Below, one piece after another: positions 27,797-39,704 of a stretch of DNA of 64,000 nt. A model generated the notes under the pieces. The model searched no databases, was not told the origin of the DNA, and saw only the letters and a program-made list of their open reading frames with translations. Where the stretch lies: assembly GCF_907164915.1 (NCBI RefSeq), contig NC_061864.1, positions 15,755,889 through 15,819,888 of the forward strand, written 5' to 3'. Numbering within the stretch: the first letter of the stretch is position 1; every line of letters starts with the position of its first letter. This stretch comes from Impatiens glandulifera (taxonomy: Eukaryota > Streptophyta > Magnoliopsida > Ericales > Balsaminaceae). Position numbers and translations under genes: made by a program.

Positions 27797-29730
27797 GTTT
27801 AAATATAATAAAACAAGTATAGTGTGCTGTCTATTTTTTTATTATTTCAATATATTAATCTCATATCTGACAGAGTTAGTTGTTTAGCATTACAAAAAAA
27901 TTATTATTAAAATAAAATTTTAATTAATCTTAAATAATTGTGGTTATCATTTCTACAATTCGATGCAAACAAAAAAACGAATGCTCATCCTAGAGTAGTT
28001 TTGTCCTTCCCTAGGACACACTAGACTAATTGACCATAGTAATTGAATGTCAAAATCGTTCACTTCTTCTGTAGCCTCAAACTCTTTTATTAGTTACATT
28101 TAGGGTATTATTAGTTTTTTTTTCAAATTCTTATATTATTATTTAAAAAATTAAATTACTTAATTCATTAATTAAAATATCAAAATATTTATTTTAAATA
28201 AATATTCAATAACACATAATACAACTACAAAAGTTTAATGATGTTGTTTATCTAGTAAAATAAATTATTTAATTTATTAAATAAAATATTTATAATTAGT
28301 TTTATTTCATAAATTTAAAATTTAAATAAAATAAAATAAATATTATAATAATTCAACTAAATAAAAATTTAAATAACATACTATTTTTTATCAAACAATT
28401 TATTTTTTTATTTCAATAAAAATCCTCACTTAATCACATCAAAGAAGCTAGAGTTAGATTGTTTTGGATTTTTTTTGTTTGATGACACACTAATTATTTG
28501 AAATTTTAATTAATTGAATTATTATATATATTTTTAATTTATAAAAATAATATAATAATAATTTAATTAATAAATTAAGTTATAAAGAATTGAAAATAAA
28601 TAAAATTGATATTAAAATTTTCAATAAAAAAAGTACCCAACTTCAAACCACTCTTAGATATGCATGGTCTCCAAACAATAGCAATATTAAAATTGGATTA
28701 TTGAATGCTCACATTGTTTTAACATGTGTTACATTTGATTGGACAAAGTAACATATTTGGACTCATTTGCAAATAACAGGTATGGAGTGATTTGATTTAA
28801 TCTGTTCTCCTACTTGTCATTAATTATTTTATTTTTTTAAAATAACGTTATTGTTTATACTTTATAATTTTAATTTTAATTTAAAACGTTTTAATTATAA
28901 TTTTTTTATCTCTTAAACACTAACTTTGGCTACTTAAATTATTCTAGTGAATTTATGATTTAACATATTAAATACTTAATATAATAATATTTCCTTTTTT
29001 TTAAGTACATTTATATTAAAAATAAAAAAATTTGTTTAATCACAACGATAAATCATTACATGAAAAGAAAAGAAAAAAAAAAACGGTACTCATTAAGTTC
29101 ACGATTAACTCCCGGACAGTCTCTATTGAATTTTCTAAGCGACTTAAAAAAAATATTATAATAATAATATCATGAATAATACACATCAAACAATTACGAT
29201 TTAAAAGTTCAAGAATTTATCTCTAACCAGATAATAATATTGTTTCTAGATGTGGTAACCTTAATTTTTTAATTTAGTTGATAATTTGCATTTTTACTGT
29301 ACTTTAGGTAATGGTACATCAACTTAGAAAAGAAAAAAAAGGTTTGGTAGTTGTAAAATTATATTTATTATTTTAATATTTTAAAATTCTAAAATATTTG
29401 CACGATCCGAAAATAATATATTATCATTTTGAATTATGGCATGAGTGGAAATTAAAGATAAATAAATAATAAAAGTTTAACGTTAAACATTATATAGATT
29501 ATTGACTTATTAAAATGAAACCTCGTTTACTGAATTAACCTTTTTATTGAAAATGTACGATATAAAATTTATTGATACCACTGACACCTCTTAAAGGGTC
29601 TTTAAATGAAAAGTACAACGGCTTAATATTTGACACGTTGCAATTGTCACTGTACTTGTCATGCCAACGTATTAAACATTTTTTCTTTTCTGTTTTTAAT
29701 TCGGATGATTTTGAATAATTCAATAATATG
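24745..29730. other. Long AT-rich gene-free stretch
   Basis: No gene is seen in almost 5 kb. It holds an (AT)n run at 27751-27793 and several copies of a dispersed AT-rich MITE-like core (about 26930-27200, 27210-27330, 28135-28400, 28490-28630). A small direct repeat around AGTTAGTTAAAA..GAGGATTTATAT occurs at 26215-26275. Confidence 0.5.
27751..27793. repeat. (AT)n microsatellite
   Basis: Uninterrupted AT dinucleotide run of about 43 bp. Confidence 0.95.
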
Positions 29731-29732
29731 AA

Positions 29733-30840
29733 TCAATTCTTATTCTATCCACGTTTTAAACCATTTCTCCGAATATACAATATTTTTAAATTAACCACAT
29801 TTTTCTCTTTAAATTATTAATTAACATTTTAATAATACATTTTCACACTAATTCATTAATTACTTTATTTTATAACTATAAATATATAATTTAAATTAAT
29901 AATACATATATTAAATAAAATATATTACATAAATATTAAAATAATATATATATATATTTTATTTTTAATTAATTTTATAAATATAATATATATAATTAAA
30001 AATAAACATTATAAATTAAATAATTCAAATAAATATTATAAACTAAAATAAAATACATAACATACACCTTTAATATTAAATATTAAAATAAAATATATAT
30101 TATATTATATAAATATTAAAATAACACATATATTATATAAATATTAAAATAATATATATTTTATTTTACTTAATTTTATAAATATAAAATATATAATTAA
30201 AATTAAAAATACTAAATTTCACAATTAAAATAAATATTATAAATTAAAATAAAATACATAACATAAACCTTAAATAAAATAAAATAAAATAACTAAACCT
30301 TAAAATAAATTATCTAAACTTTAAAATATTTATAAAAAATAATTTTAAAACCTTAAAATAAAATAAATTACATAAACTTTAAAATATTTATAATATTTTA
30401 CGTTTTTATATAAAATATACATGTTATTTTAATATTTATATAATATAATATTAAAAAATATTAAAATTTTATGTAATTATTTTATTTTAATATATAATAT
30501 TAAAGGGGTATGTAATTTATTTTAGTTTATAATATTTATTTTAATTATTTAATTTATAATATTTATTTTTAATTATATATATTATATTTATAAATTTAAG
30601 TAAAAATAAAATATATATGTTATTTTAATATTTATGTAATATATTTTATTTAATATATTTATTTTTAATTTTAATTATATATATTTATAGTTATAAAATA
30701 AAGTGATTAGTAAATTAATATGAAAGATGTGTAATTAAAAGGTTAATTAATGATTTAGAGAGAAGGAGAAGTAGTTTGAGAATATGAATGAAAAAATAGG
30801 TATTTTGGGGGAAATTGTTTAGAACAAGAATTTGTTTATA
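29733..30840. mobile_element. Large AT-rich foldback element
   Basis: The left arm (about 29760-30085) and the reverse complement of the right arm (about 30480-30800) share long collinear text, including ATTAATTAAC, ACTTTATTTTATAACTATAA, AAATATATTACATAAATATT and AAATAATTCAAATAAATATT-type blocks. The outer tips (CAATTCTTATTCTA left; CAAATTCTTGTTCTA right, inward) also match. The centre is simple A/T. No coding capacity and no clear target duplication, so the exact ends are uncertain. Confidence 0.6.
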
Positions 30841-31249
30841 GCTTGTTTGATTCTAGAATATTTTTAAGATTTTTATAGTTTTTTAATTTATAAAAAATTT
30901 GTTGTTTGAGATTTTGTAATATAAATTATTAAAATATTGTTTTATAATTAAAATTTATAAAATTAAATTATTAACATTTTAATATTCTAATTAATAAATT
31001 AAGGAATTCATAATTCCAATATTAGTCCCAAAATTCCTAAAAATGTATATTAAATGTTAAAAATCCTTTTAACATAACCACACAAACATGAAATGAAGTT
31101 AAATAAATATAAATAAAAAAAATAAAAATAAAAATAAAAAAATGAAAAATGTTATTTAATAGGTTATAAAGCTCGTAATTCTTCGAGAATAATAATTAAC
31201 TCTCCAACGAACTCTACCGACTTTCCGTAATGAATCTAAGAAAGCATCA

Positions 31250-32560
31250 TAATAATAATAATATTAGAAAAGATACGCATTGAACGACTACGATCAGTAA
31301 AAAGACCTCGGCAAAATAATCTTGTAACTTTGGAGCCCATAAATTTTCCTCTCCTCTACCTGCCGCCCAACTCCTTAGCCGTGACATGGCAATCCAACCG
31401 TCTCCCACTAGCAACAAGGTGACCAAAACACTAGAAACGTCCACCAGAAAATAATTGAGATGATCACCAAATTATGTAGGTTTACCATATTAGCTGCATA
31501 AATATGAATTTCTCAACAACTATCCAAAGACTGAGACATCACCTAATGAATCTCAGTGATACTACATAAAAGACTCTAGATACTAGTCACTCCTAGATAA
31601 TACAAAAGTAAGTGAGTTTTCGATTCAACTTCCTCGTGACATATACGAAAAAAAATTAACCATAATACACCATTTTTCATGCACATATCATCCGTAAAAT
31701 TCAACCATGAATAACGCTACATCTAAAAACGATATATTTGATGGAATCTTTGACTCCTAAAGTTTCTCCTAACAAAAATTATATGAACTCATCTTAGTGA
31801 ACAACTTGTAGCAATGCCCCACATGAAAACTATCATTGTCTTGCCAACGTATATATAACGTCTTGTTTAGATAGGGACACTTGTTTGCGTCGTACCAAAA
31901 ATAAAATTATATTATAGGACAAAATCTCCATAATTTTTAATTTTCTTCTATATCTGATTTGGCTAGCAAAACCACTAGATCGATGATCAACCATGTCATT
32001 AACTGTGACATTTCTACATATAGCAATGAAAGCAAACTCATGATACGTTGTAGCTAGACTTTTGACACTACATAATTGTCGTCCCAAAATTGATCGAAGA
32101 ACCATCCAATGAATCTAGATTGCCCACGAAAACTTTTTCACATATAATAAATTCCCTTCCAAATGCTACATCTCGCTGGATAATTAAACATTTTATAACT
32201 AACTAGACCAATCATAACCATACTTACATTTGATCATCTATTCCCAAAGACTATTCGATTTCGTTGCAAATCTACAACACTATTTTGATAGAAATAAGAT
32301 CTCGAATATCCAAACCTCATTGATCTTTAAAACATTTTACCCTGTTCTAACTAACTAAATAACAAAACAATGAGTTAGAGGATCCCCATAGAAGTTTACA
32401 CATTAATCTCTTCATTTTCACCGTCACACTCTTGGAAAAAATGAATAAAGACATAATATATATGTGGCATATATATTACAACACACTCTTAATGAGAATT
32501 AACTGATCCCTTTTCGAGATTATTTTACTTTTCCTTTTATACAATTACATTTCATTTTAG
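31250..32560 (-). pseudogene. Degenerate LINE ORF2 C-terminal part (RT tail and zf-RVT)
   Basis: Read on the minus strand from about 32560, frames with many stops and shifts recall the C-terminal half of plant LINE reverse transcriptases. SLILIKSVL corresponds to the LTLIKSVLSNIP block. KRLMCKLLWGSSNS corresponds to the FLWGG block. WQDNDSFHVGHCYKLF matches the start of the zf-RVT domain. SKIPSNISF and EEVESKTHLLLYY match its zinc-finger end. At 31247-31444 an open frame follows without recognisable motifs. No poly(A) tail or target duplication was identified. Identification rests on the order of these short motifs, not on a search. Confidence 0.65.
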
Positions 32561-33237
32561 TGATAATCGAGTTCCAACAAACCTTGAATCGTAATTTAGC
32601 ACTCAATGACATATCTTGTATGTTGATGAAAAATCACCAATTCTGAAATCCTAAACAAAAATATATTATTATGTATTGTCATTTATTTTATTTAGGAGGG
32701 TTACTCTAAAAACTCGTTTGATGTGATTTTTTTTATTTTTTTTTGAGAGGCGACTCTAAAAACTCCTTTGATGTGATTTTTTCATATTATTTCCTTTTTT
32801 CAAAATGTTTTTATCCCAACATTATTGTTTAAAGAAAAATGATAAAGGAGAAATAATTTGGAAAAGACAATGAAGTAGTTTAATTTAATTGGACAAAAAA
32901 AAAAACAATATATTTATTCTTTGTCCTATCATTCACATTCTAATTTTCTCTTTTTAACTTGTACAATATCCACTAATAAAATGACATAAAATGACATGTT
33001 TACACAAAAGTGAAGTATTATCTTTCTCATTTATTAATTTTTATTATTTTTATTATTATTATTTTTTTTAAATGTGACTCTTTCTTGTAACATTGAACTA
33101 ATCTAATTTATCTTCCCTATCACCCCTCATTATTTAAAAATAAAATCAATCATTTTAATAATTAAAATACTAAAATATTCATATTTTTTAATTTTTAAAT
33201 ATAAAATTATATTTAAGTAATTAACCAATTAAAAATT

Positions 33238-33527
33238 AGAAAAGAGCTCACTTAGACGTATGTACTTGTACAACTAGCTCACTTAAACGTACGTACTAAT
33301 AAAAGGTCATTTAAATGTACGTACTATCAAAAATTGGCTCATTTAGCCTCTTTTAGTAATCATGGTTAACTTTTATTTTTAAATTTATATATTTATTAAT
33401 TAAATATTAATATATTTTCTCTCTTTTTCATTTTCATTTATTACTAATAAATGAACCCTCTATTTTTATCTTTTTTATTATTTTTTATTATTTTTATATT
33501 AGTATTTATGATTGATTATTTTAATTT

Positions 33528-33622
<95 letters not shown>

Positions 33623-34362
33623 CATTCATCATTAATTATTTTAACTCTATGTTTCTTCTTCTTTTTTATATATTTTTTTATATTCACTAATTGAATATAA
33701 GAATAAAAATTCTTTCTACAATAAAAATCCTTCAACACAAAAATAAATTAATTAATAATTAAAAATTAGATAATAATAAAAACTCATTCATCAAACACCA
33801 AAAGAGTAATAATCAAATATTAGACAAAACAATTTCTTTACTACTAATATAAGTCGTGAATAAAAATTAAATAAAAAATTATTAATTTCATTTTTATTTA
33901 TATTAAATTAAATAAAAAATTATTAATTTCATTTTTATTTATATTAAACTAAATAAGAAAAAATCCTTTTTCATTTTTATTATATTAAACTAAATAAGAA
34001 AAAAAAAATTCAAAAAAATATTACAGTAAAACATAAAATTCATAAATAAGTTGTTAAATTTTTTTAAAAAAATGAAAATTTAAAAAATATGAAAAATAAA
34101 AACTAATAAAGAAAGAAGATAAAATATAAAAAAGAAATTAATATTAAAATAATAAAAAATTTAAAAATAAAATAAATTACCTAATTTAATTAATGAAAAA
34201 GAAGGAGAGAGAAAATATATTAATATTTAATTAATAAATATATAAATTTAAAAATAAAAGTTAACCATGATTACTAAAAGAGGCTAAATGAGCCAATTTT
34301 TGATAGTACATATGTTTAAATAACCTTTTATTAGTACATACGTCTAATGGAGCTTTTTTCCT
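33238..34362. mobile_element. Foldback element around an (AT)n core
   Basis: The left arm (33238 to about 33440) and right arm (about 34190-34362) are inverted copies. Shared blocks are TTAGACGTATGTAC, CTATCAAAAATTGGCTCAT, TTAGCCTCTTTTAGTAATCA and TGGTTAACTTTTATTTTT. The left arm has an extra ~35-bp tandem copy of the CTCACTTA-ACGTACGTAC unit. Both sides carry taaaaatt (33230-33237 and 34363-34370), a possible 8-bp target duplication, weak because the region is A/T-rich. The middle contains a long AT microsatellite and simple sequence. No coding capacity. Confidence 0.65.
33532..33619. repeat. (AT)n microsatellite, 88 bp
   Basis: Uninterrupted TA/AT run inside the foldback element; the longest such run in the window. 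It makes artefactual Ile/Tyr frames on both strands. Confidence 0.95.
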
Positions 34363-34370
34363 TAAAAATT

Positions 34371-36363
34371 CAAAGAACCTTGCTTGTTCGATTTAATTTT
34401 TTTTTTTAAATATAGAGAGAAATCGGTAATGACTAGTAATAATTTTAAGAATTTAAATATTTTTTAGATAATGAGACTTGAAAGTGATTAATATAAATAA
34501 TGTAATAAAAATAAGAATTTAAAATAAAAAGTATTTTAATATTTTAGTTAATAAATGAAGTGATTTAATATATGAATATAAAATGAAAAAAATATTTTAT
34601 TAGATTGAGTTATTTAAGTAAAACCAAACCTAAGTTTTAAATAACTCAAACCAAATCAAACCCGTCTAAGTTTTCGAAAATGAAAAATATATTCAAGTTA
34701 ACTTTTATTTTATTAGATAAACCCTAAAAAATAATCAAATAACCAAGATAAAAAAAAAGCTCAAAGCGAAACCTATATGTCTCATTTCTTAAAAATAATA
34801 AAAAAATATATTATTGGATTTAAAAGAAATTATGGATCCAGCATATATATGAACATCCAAGAGATTAATGGAGGTCCTTTTTCTCATCAATTTAAGAATG
34901 CAAGTACATAATTATAATACCCACTTTGTCTCATAATCATAATTAAGTCCTTAAAAGTAAGATTTGTTATATTAATTTGTTGGGTTTAACACTAGCTAAC
35001 TAATCCAACTATAAACCTAACTTACAAATGATTAATCATGTTAAGACAACAAACACAGTGGTTAACAGGTTGTTTTCAATTGTTTTCCAAAAACCTTAAT
35101 TAATCTATTGGTTGCTGAGATATGAGAGATCGATATAATTGGAAGCTGATTTGCTTAGTCATTTTGGAAATTAGTGTCACTAATCATCAAATAATATTTT
35201 ATTTAATCTTAACCACATTAGGTGGATAATGCTTTTGAATATAGGATATATAAGATATTAAGTACTATTTAGTCATTAGTGCAATTAATGATGAATACAT
35301 ATTTTAATTAATCTTTAACCACATTAGGTGGATATTGTTTTTGATTTTTTCATTTTCCTCCAATTAGACAATGCCATGGCTGGCAACCCTTTGTCAGCAC
35401 GTTTTATAGTAGTTTACTATGAGCATATGTTAGACTAGCTTCATTTAATAATATAAAGGGCCTTTCATTAATATATAAATAAAGTTAGATCTAACTTCTT
35501 ATATATGTATTATTTACTATTAAACGTTTGACTAACTAGCAATAAGTACTTCATAAAATATAAAAATTAGAAATAATAAATATAATAAGAACAAGGATAA
35601 TAAAACAAAATAAACACAATTAATGTTGTCTCAATTCATCTAAATGTTGTACTTAAAAAAAGAAGTTAGGGAGTAGTGATAGGTATAGAGTGAAATCTTT
35701 CTAAAATTTATTTAAGATAGTTAACAGTTTATAAACTTATAAAAATTTATTTAATTTTTGAATTTTCCGTGTTATATAAAATTTAACATAAAAAAATAAT
35801 TTTTATTTTTATTTTTTTTTGTAGTGGGTTGATTTCTTATTTTAATTGGGAGATTTATAGCCCAAAAGCAGAAGCTGATAGTACCTAATTCAATGTCATT
35901 ATTTAGCCCAACAAAATGGGAGTCATGTAGGAAATATGTAAGTCTAGTTAATGATGAAAACCAATTTAGCAAATATATATAATATACTAATGAGATTAAT
36001 AATTCTAAGTTTATAATAATTTCTTACATTCAAAAAATATTTTTATAAAATATTTAATATACACATACTGGCTCTAATTGTCCACTACCACCTAATTCTT
36101 TTAGCCAAAATTATTTGAATAATATTTTAAATTTAAATTTAATAAAAGTAAAATAACAATATTTTTTTAAGACTCATAAAACTGCATGCTGATATTTTCT
36201 TGTTTTATCTTTATCATTAGAAAGAATAAAAAAAATCTGGATAGCTCTAGAATTTCTCAATTTATGGTAAATAAAGGTCAATTTTAATTAATCACTCCAA
36301 TTTATTAAAATAATTATTATTCATTATATAAATTAAAATGCTTTAAAATAAAATATTAATTAA

Positions 36364-36373
<10 letters not shown>
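34371..36373. other. AT-rich gene-free stretch
   Basis: No gene is seen. Two partly similar segments, 35190-35240 and 35290-35345, share ACCACATTAGGTGGATA and neighbouring text, a diverged direct repeat about 100 bp apart. The rest is low-complexity A/T. Confidence 0.45.

Positions 36374-36444
<71 letters not shown>
36374..36444. repeat. (AT)n microsatellite at the left end of the tandem array
   Basis: About 70 bp of uninterrupted TA repeat directly before the first unit of the SINE-like array. Shorter TA runs (36751-36773, 37072-37092, 39758-39761) precede later units. Confidence 0.95.
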
Positions 36445-36448
<4 letters not shown>

Positions 36449-36744
36449 GATGCTTAATTTAAAAAGTGTCCGAATTGTCGGGTTGAAAGTTGTGATTAAT
36501 TTAGATATATATGTGAGAGTAAATGGATATTTTGGTCAAATTCTGGGTTGACTCGTCCATAAACTTAAAACGGTTAAATATAAAATTAAAAATGTTATAG
36601 GTATGTTTCAAACTTGCAACTTAACAAAAACAAATACAACATTTTAACCAACTAGACTAATAAGACTTTATATTTTGAATTAAACAACAAATTTGATAAA
36701 CACGACACATTTTAACAATATAAATTTAACATTTTAACTTACTA

Positions 36745-36775
<31 letters not shown>

Positions 36776-37247
36776 ATGATGCTTAATTTCAAAAGTGTTC
36801 GAATTGCTGCGTCGAGAGATGTGGTTAATTTGGATATATATGTGAGAGTAAATGAATACTTAGGGTCAGATTCTAGGTTGACCCGTCATAAACTTAAAAC
36901 GGTTAAAAATAAAATAAAAAATGGTATATGTATGTTTCGAACTTGCAACCTAACAAAAACAAATACAACTCTTTAACCAACTAGTAATAAGACTTTATAT
37001 TATAAATTGAACACCAAATTTGATAAACACGAAACATTTTAACAATATAAGTTCAACTTTCTAACTAACTAATATATATATATATATATATATGTTTAAT
37101 TTCAAAAGTATCCGGATTTGCGGGTCGAGAGCTGTGATTAATTTAGATATATATGTGAGAGTAAATGGATACTTGGATCAGATTCTGGGTTGACCCGCCA
37201 ATAAATTTAAAACGGTTAAAAATAAAATAAAAAATGCCATAGGTATG

Positions 37248-37732
37248 TGTTAAGGCATGAATTATAACTTAACTTTCTGAGTTCTTTATTTCAAAAATTG
37301 AGTTCTTGATCACTATGACCGAGTGGGGAATTTTATAATCAAAGGGTAGCGGAAGAGTTTTGTAGTAGAGAATTTGAGATGAAGGGAAAAGAAGAATCAA
37401 TGGTGAGAAAACAATACTGCTGGACTATACCAAACAGTCCAAAACAAAGGTTCAAAACTTAAAATAAAATAGAGGTGAAGAACTTTCACAAGAGATTTCA
37501 AATATTCATTATTCCATAGGTCCTTGGGAGAGGAATCAGCCTTATATAGATGCTGTCTTGTCCCCGAATATTCAGTTACAACAACTAACAGAATTCGGTT
37601 TGGAAAAAAAGAACAATAATACAAAACAAAATATAAAAACAAAAAACAAAAATTAGCCCAAGTGCTGAATTGGACCGATGGAGGGTGCTGAAATTATATT
37701 TGTAACGCATACTTTATTTCTAGACCGTAACA
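37248..37732 (-). repeat. 3' LTR of the gypsy element (full length, 485 bp)
   Basis: Bounded by TG and CA on the minus strand and next to the polypurine tract at 37733-37747. It contains CTTATATAG-type TATA text near 37550 and aligns over 361 bp with the 39344-39704 copy with few differences. Confidence 0.85.
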
Positions 37733-37970
37733 TTTATCTCCCCCTTCAAAATTCGTCGCCCTCAACGAAAAGACTGTGGCTTGGTCAGCCTCTAAGTCGC
37801 ATCATCCAAGCTTCAAAGAGAACTCAATTCTCTTGTTGTTCGGTCGGATTTTCAGCAGGTCCAGAAAGTGTCGGGGTCTAGGACCGCAATCCTTAAAAAA
37901 CTTTCGGCAACATCGTTTCAATAGTGGAGCTGGTCGGGTCCTAGTGCAGCAGATATAAAAATAACTTCTT

Positions 37971-38252
37971 TTAGCTCTGCCTATACACTAGGGTGATATC
38001 AAAGATCCAAAACCAATCATTCTTTCGGCCCAGCACCCCAAGTGCAACAAAATAGTCATTCTTCTTCCGATTATACTCTAGAGTATCATCAAATATCCAA
38101 GCACAGTCTTTTTTATGAACCAGCAGCACAGGGGCAGCCAAACAGCCATGGCTTCTAATTACTCTCTTGGCTGGTGGTCGGTCTTTAGGTTGCTGGAATA
38201 GAGCATTAACGCCTTCGATTCTGTCATGGAGATCTTCAGGAGTGTCTTCCAA
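37971..38252 (-). pseudogene. Short leftover of the gypsy interior, possibly pol
   Basis: A 93-codon minus frame containing APVLLVHKKDCAWIF, which loosely resembles the first reverse transcriptase motif (PVLLVKKKDGSWR). Neighbouring residues do not match. It may mark a junction where most of pol was deleted; this is tentative. Confidence 0.3.
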
Positions 38253-38639
38253 TGTCGTTGCTGCGAGTGAAGCAGTTCAACCTTCGTGCTTACTTTTTAC
38301 TTGCACCATGGCAGCAACACTATAATTTCCCAAGGTCTTGTCGAGCTGGTTTTCTTGTACCATGTTGACTTGCACTCGAGGCATATTCTGCAAGACCGTA
38401 ACTTTGTCTTGGTTCTCATAAGAAAGGGTCCATGCATGCAAAGAAATGGTAGGTTCGCTGCCTGCCTCAAGCTGCATCGGTGGATCATCACAAACTGGTT
38501 CTTGAGTGGGTTTTTGGACGTATTGACGATTAGCCGAGTCCATAAATAATTTGGATTTGCTGCTTATCCAGATTGTGTTAACATTGGATATAATGGGCAA
38601 CAACGACGGTTCAACGTTGTACAAGGGTCTACTGCTCAT

Positions 38640-39286
38640 TAAGGACGCGTATGTTGCTTCTTGGGCAGTGCTGGACCTGTTTCAAGTTAATCCGTTGTCT
38701 CATGGGGGTGTCGTGTATCGAAGAATCGAATCGCAGCAAGAGATCTCTCTTGAATACATCCCACGACAAGGCCTCTCTAAAGTTGCGGTTTTACAAATAC
38801 GAGTCATACCACATTCTTGCTTCTTTTGAAAAGTGAATGGGGGCAATGTACAGTTTCGTGGCATCATTCGTCATGTCCACCCTAAAGAATTGCTCGGCAG
38901 ATATGAGCCAACCCTCCACATCGGACCCATCGAATCGAGGAAAAGTCGACATTGGTTAGCCGGGTTGGAGGAACATAGTGTTAGTCGCGGTTCTGGCCAG
39001 GGTGTTGGGGTCGATATGGAGGACCGTGGCAAGAAAGCTCATCATCATAGGGGCCAGTGCGGGGACCTTGGCCATTTCTAGACGCACCACTTTCAATCGC
39101 TGCAAGTCTTTCTTCAGCGGTATTGAATCTTCTGTCCATGTTATTGCTTAATTCAGTCATCTGCTGTTTAAGCTGTTTAAGGGCAACATTCATAGCAGCC
39201 GATTCAGTCATGTGTTGGTGCAAAATGGCCTGTGTAGCTGCTGATTGTTGGGACAAACCATCGATTAGGAACTTTAACGCCTCCAT
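38640..39286 (-). pseudogene. Gypsy gag remnant
   Basis: Starts at Met 39286 with a coiled-coil-like N-terminus (about 100 codons, containing QLKQQMTELSNNMDRRF) and hits a stop at 38981-38983. After a one-base frameshift, the retrotransposon gag domain resumes: FDGSDVEGWLISAEQFF, LYIAPIHFSKEARMWYDSYL, a second stop, then REALSWDVFKRDLLLRF. These are hallmark blocks of the plant Ty3/gypsy gag family. At least two stops and one shift make it non-functional. Farther along, at about 38400-38440, EPTISLHAW recalls the gag-protease junction. Confidence 0.85.
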
Positions 39287-39328
39287 TTCTGTCTACTGGC
39301 GTGTTTCTACCATTTGGAGAATCACTCA

Positions 39329-39340
39329 GCTCTGATACCA
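39329..39340 (-). other. tRNA-iMet primer-binding site
   Basis: TGGTATCAGAGC on the minus strand, three bases inside the 5' LTR; this is the standard plant retroelement PBS complementary to the initiator tRNA-Met 3' end. Confidence 0.85.
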
Positions 39341-39343
39341 ATA

Positions 39344-39704
39344 TGTTAAGGCATGAATTATAACTTAGCTTTCTGAGTTCTTTATTTCAAGAATTGAGTT
39401 CTTGATTGCTGTGACCGAGTGGGGAATTCTATAATCAAAGGGCAACGAAAGAGTTTTGTAGTAGAAAATTTGAGATGAGGGGAAAAGAAGAATCAATGGT
39501 GAGAAAAGAATATTGTTGGTCTATACCAAACAGTCCAAAACAAATGTTCAAAACCTAAAATAAAATAGAGGTGAAGAACTTTCACAAGAGATTTCAAATA
39601 TTCATTATTCCATAGGTCCTTGGGAGAGGGATCAACCTTATATAGATGTTGTCTTGCCCCTGAATAATCAGTTACAACAACTAACAGAATTCGGTTTGGA
39701 AAAA
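39344..39704 (-). repeat. 5' LTR of the gypsy element, truncated
   Basis: Matches 37248-37608 of the other LTR, then stops. The remaining ~124 bp (the U3 outer end) are absent and array sequence follows directly at 39705. Confidence 0.85.

Larger units (their letters stand above)
37248..39704 (-). mobile_element. Deleted gypsy (Ty3) LTR retrotransposon
   Basis: Two direct LTR copies flank 1.6 kb. In the element's own (minus) direction the order is 5' LTR (39704-39344), a primer-binding site TGGTATCAGAGC (39340-39329) complementary to initiator tRNA-Met, a gag remnant, a short leftover, a purine tract GAAGGGGGAGA, and the 3' LTR (37732-37248). LTR ends read TGTTACGG and CTTAACA. The gag type and tRNA-Met primer indicate Ty3/gypsy. 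Nearly all of pol is missing. No target duplication is found because the outer end of the 5' LTR has been lost. Inserted inside unit 3 of the SINE-like array. Confidence 0.9.

Noticed and set aside
36374..36444. CRISPR-like or regulated repeat array
   Set aside because: The repeats are a dinucleotide microsatellite and SINE-like units in a plant genome; no spacer structure.
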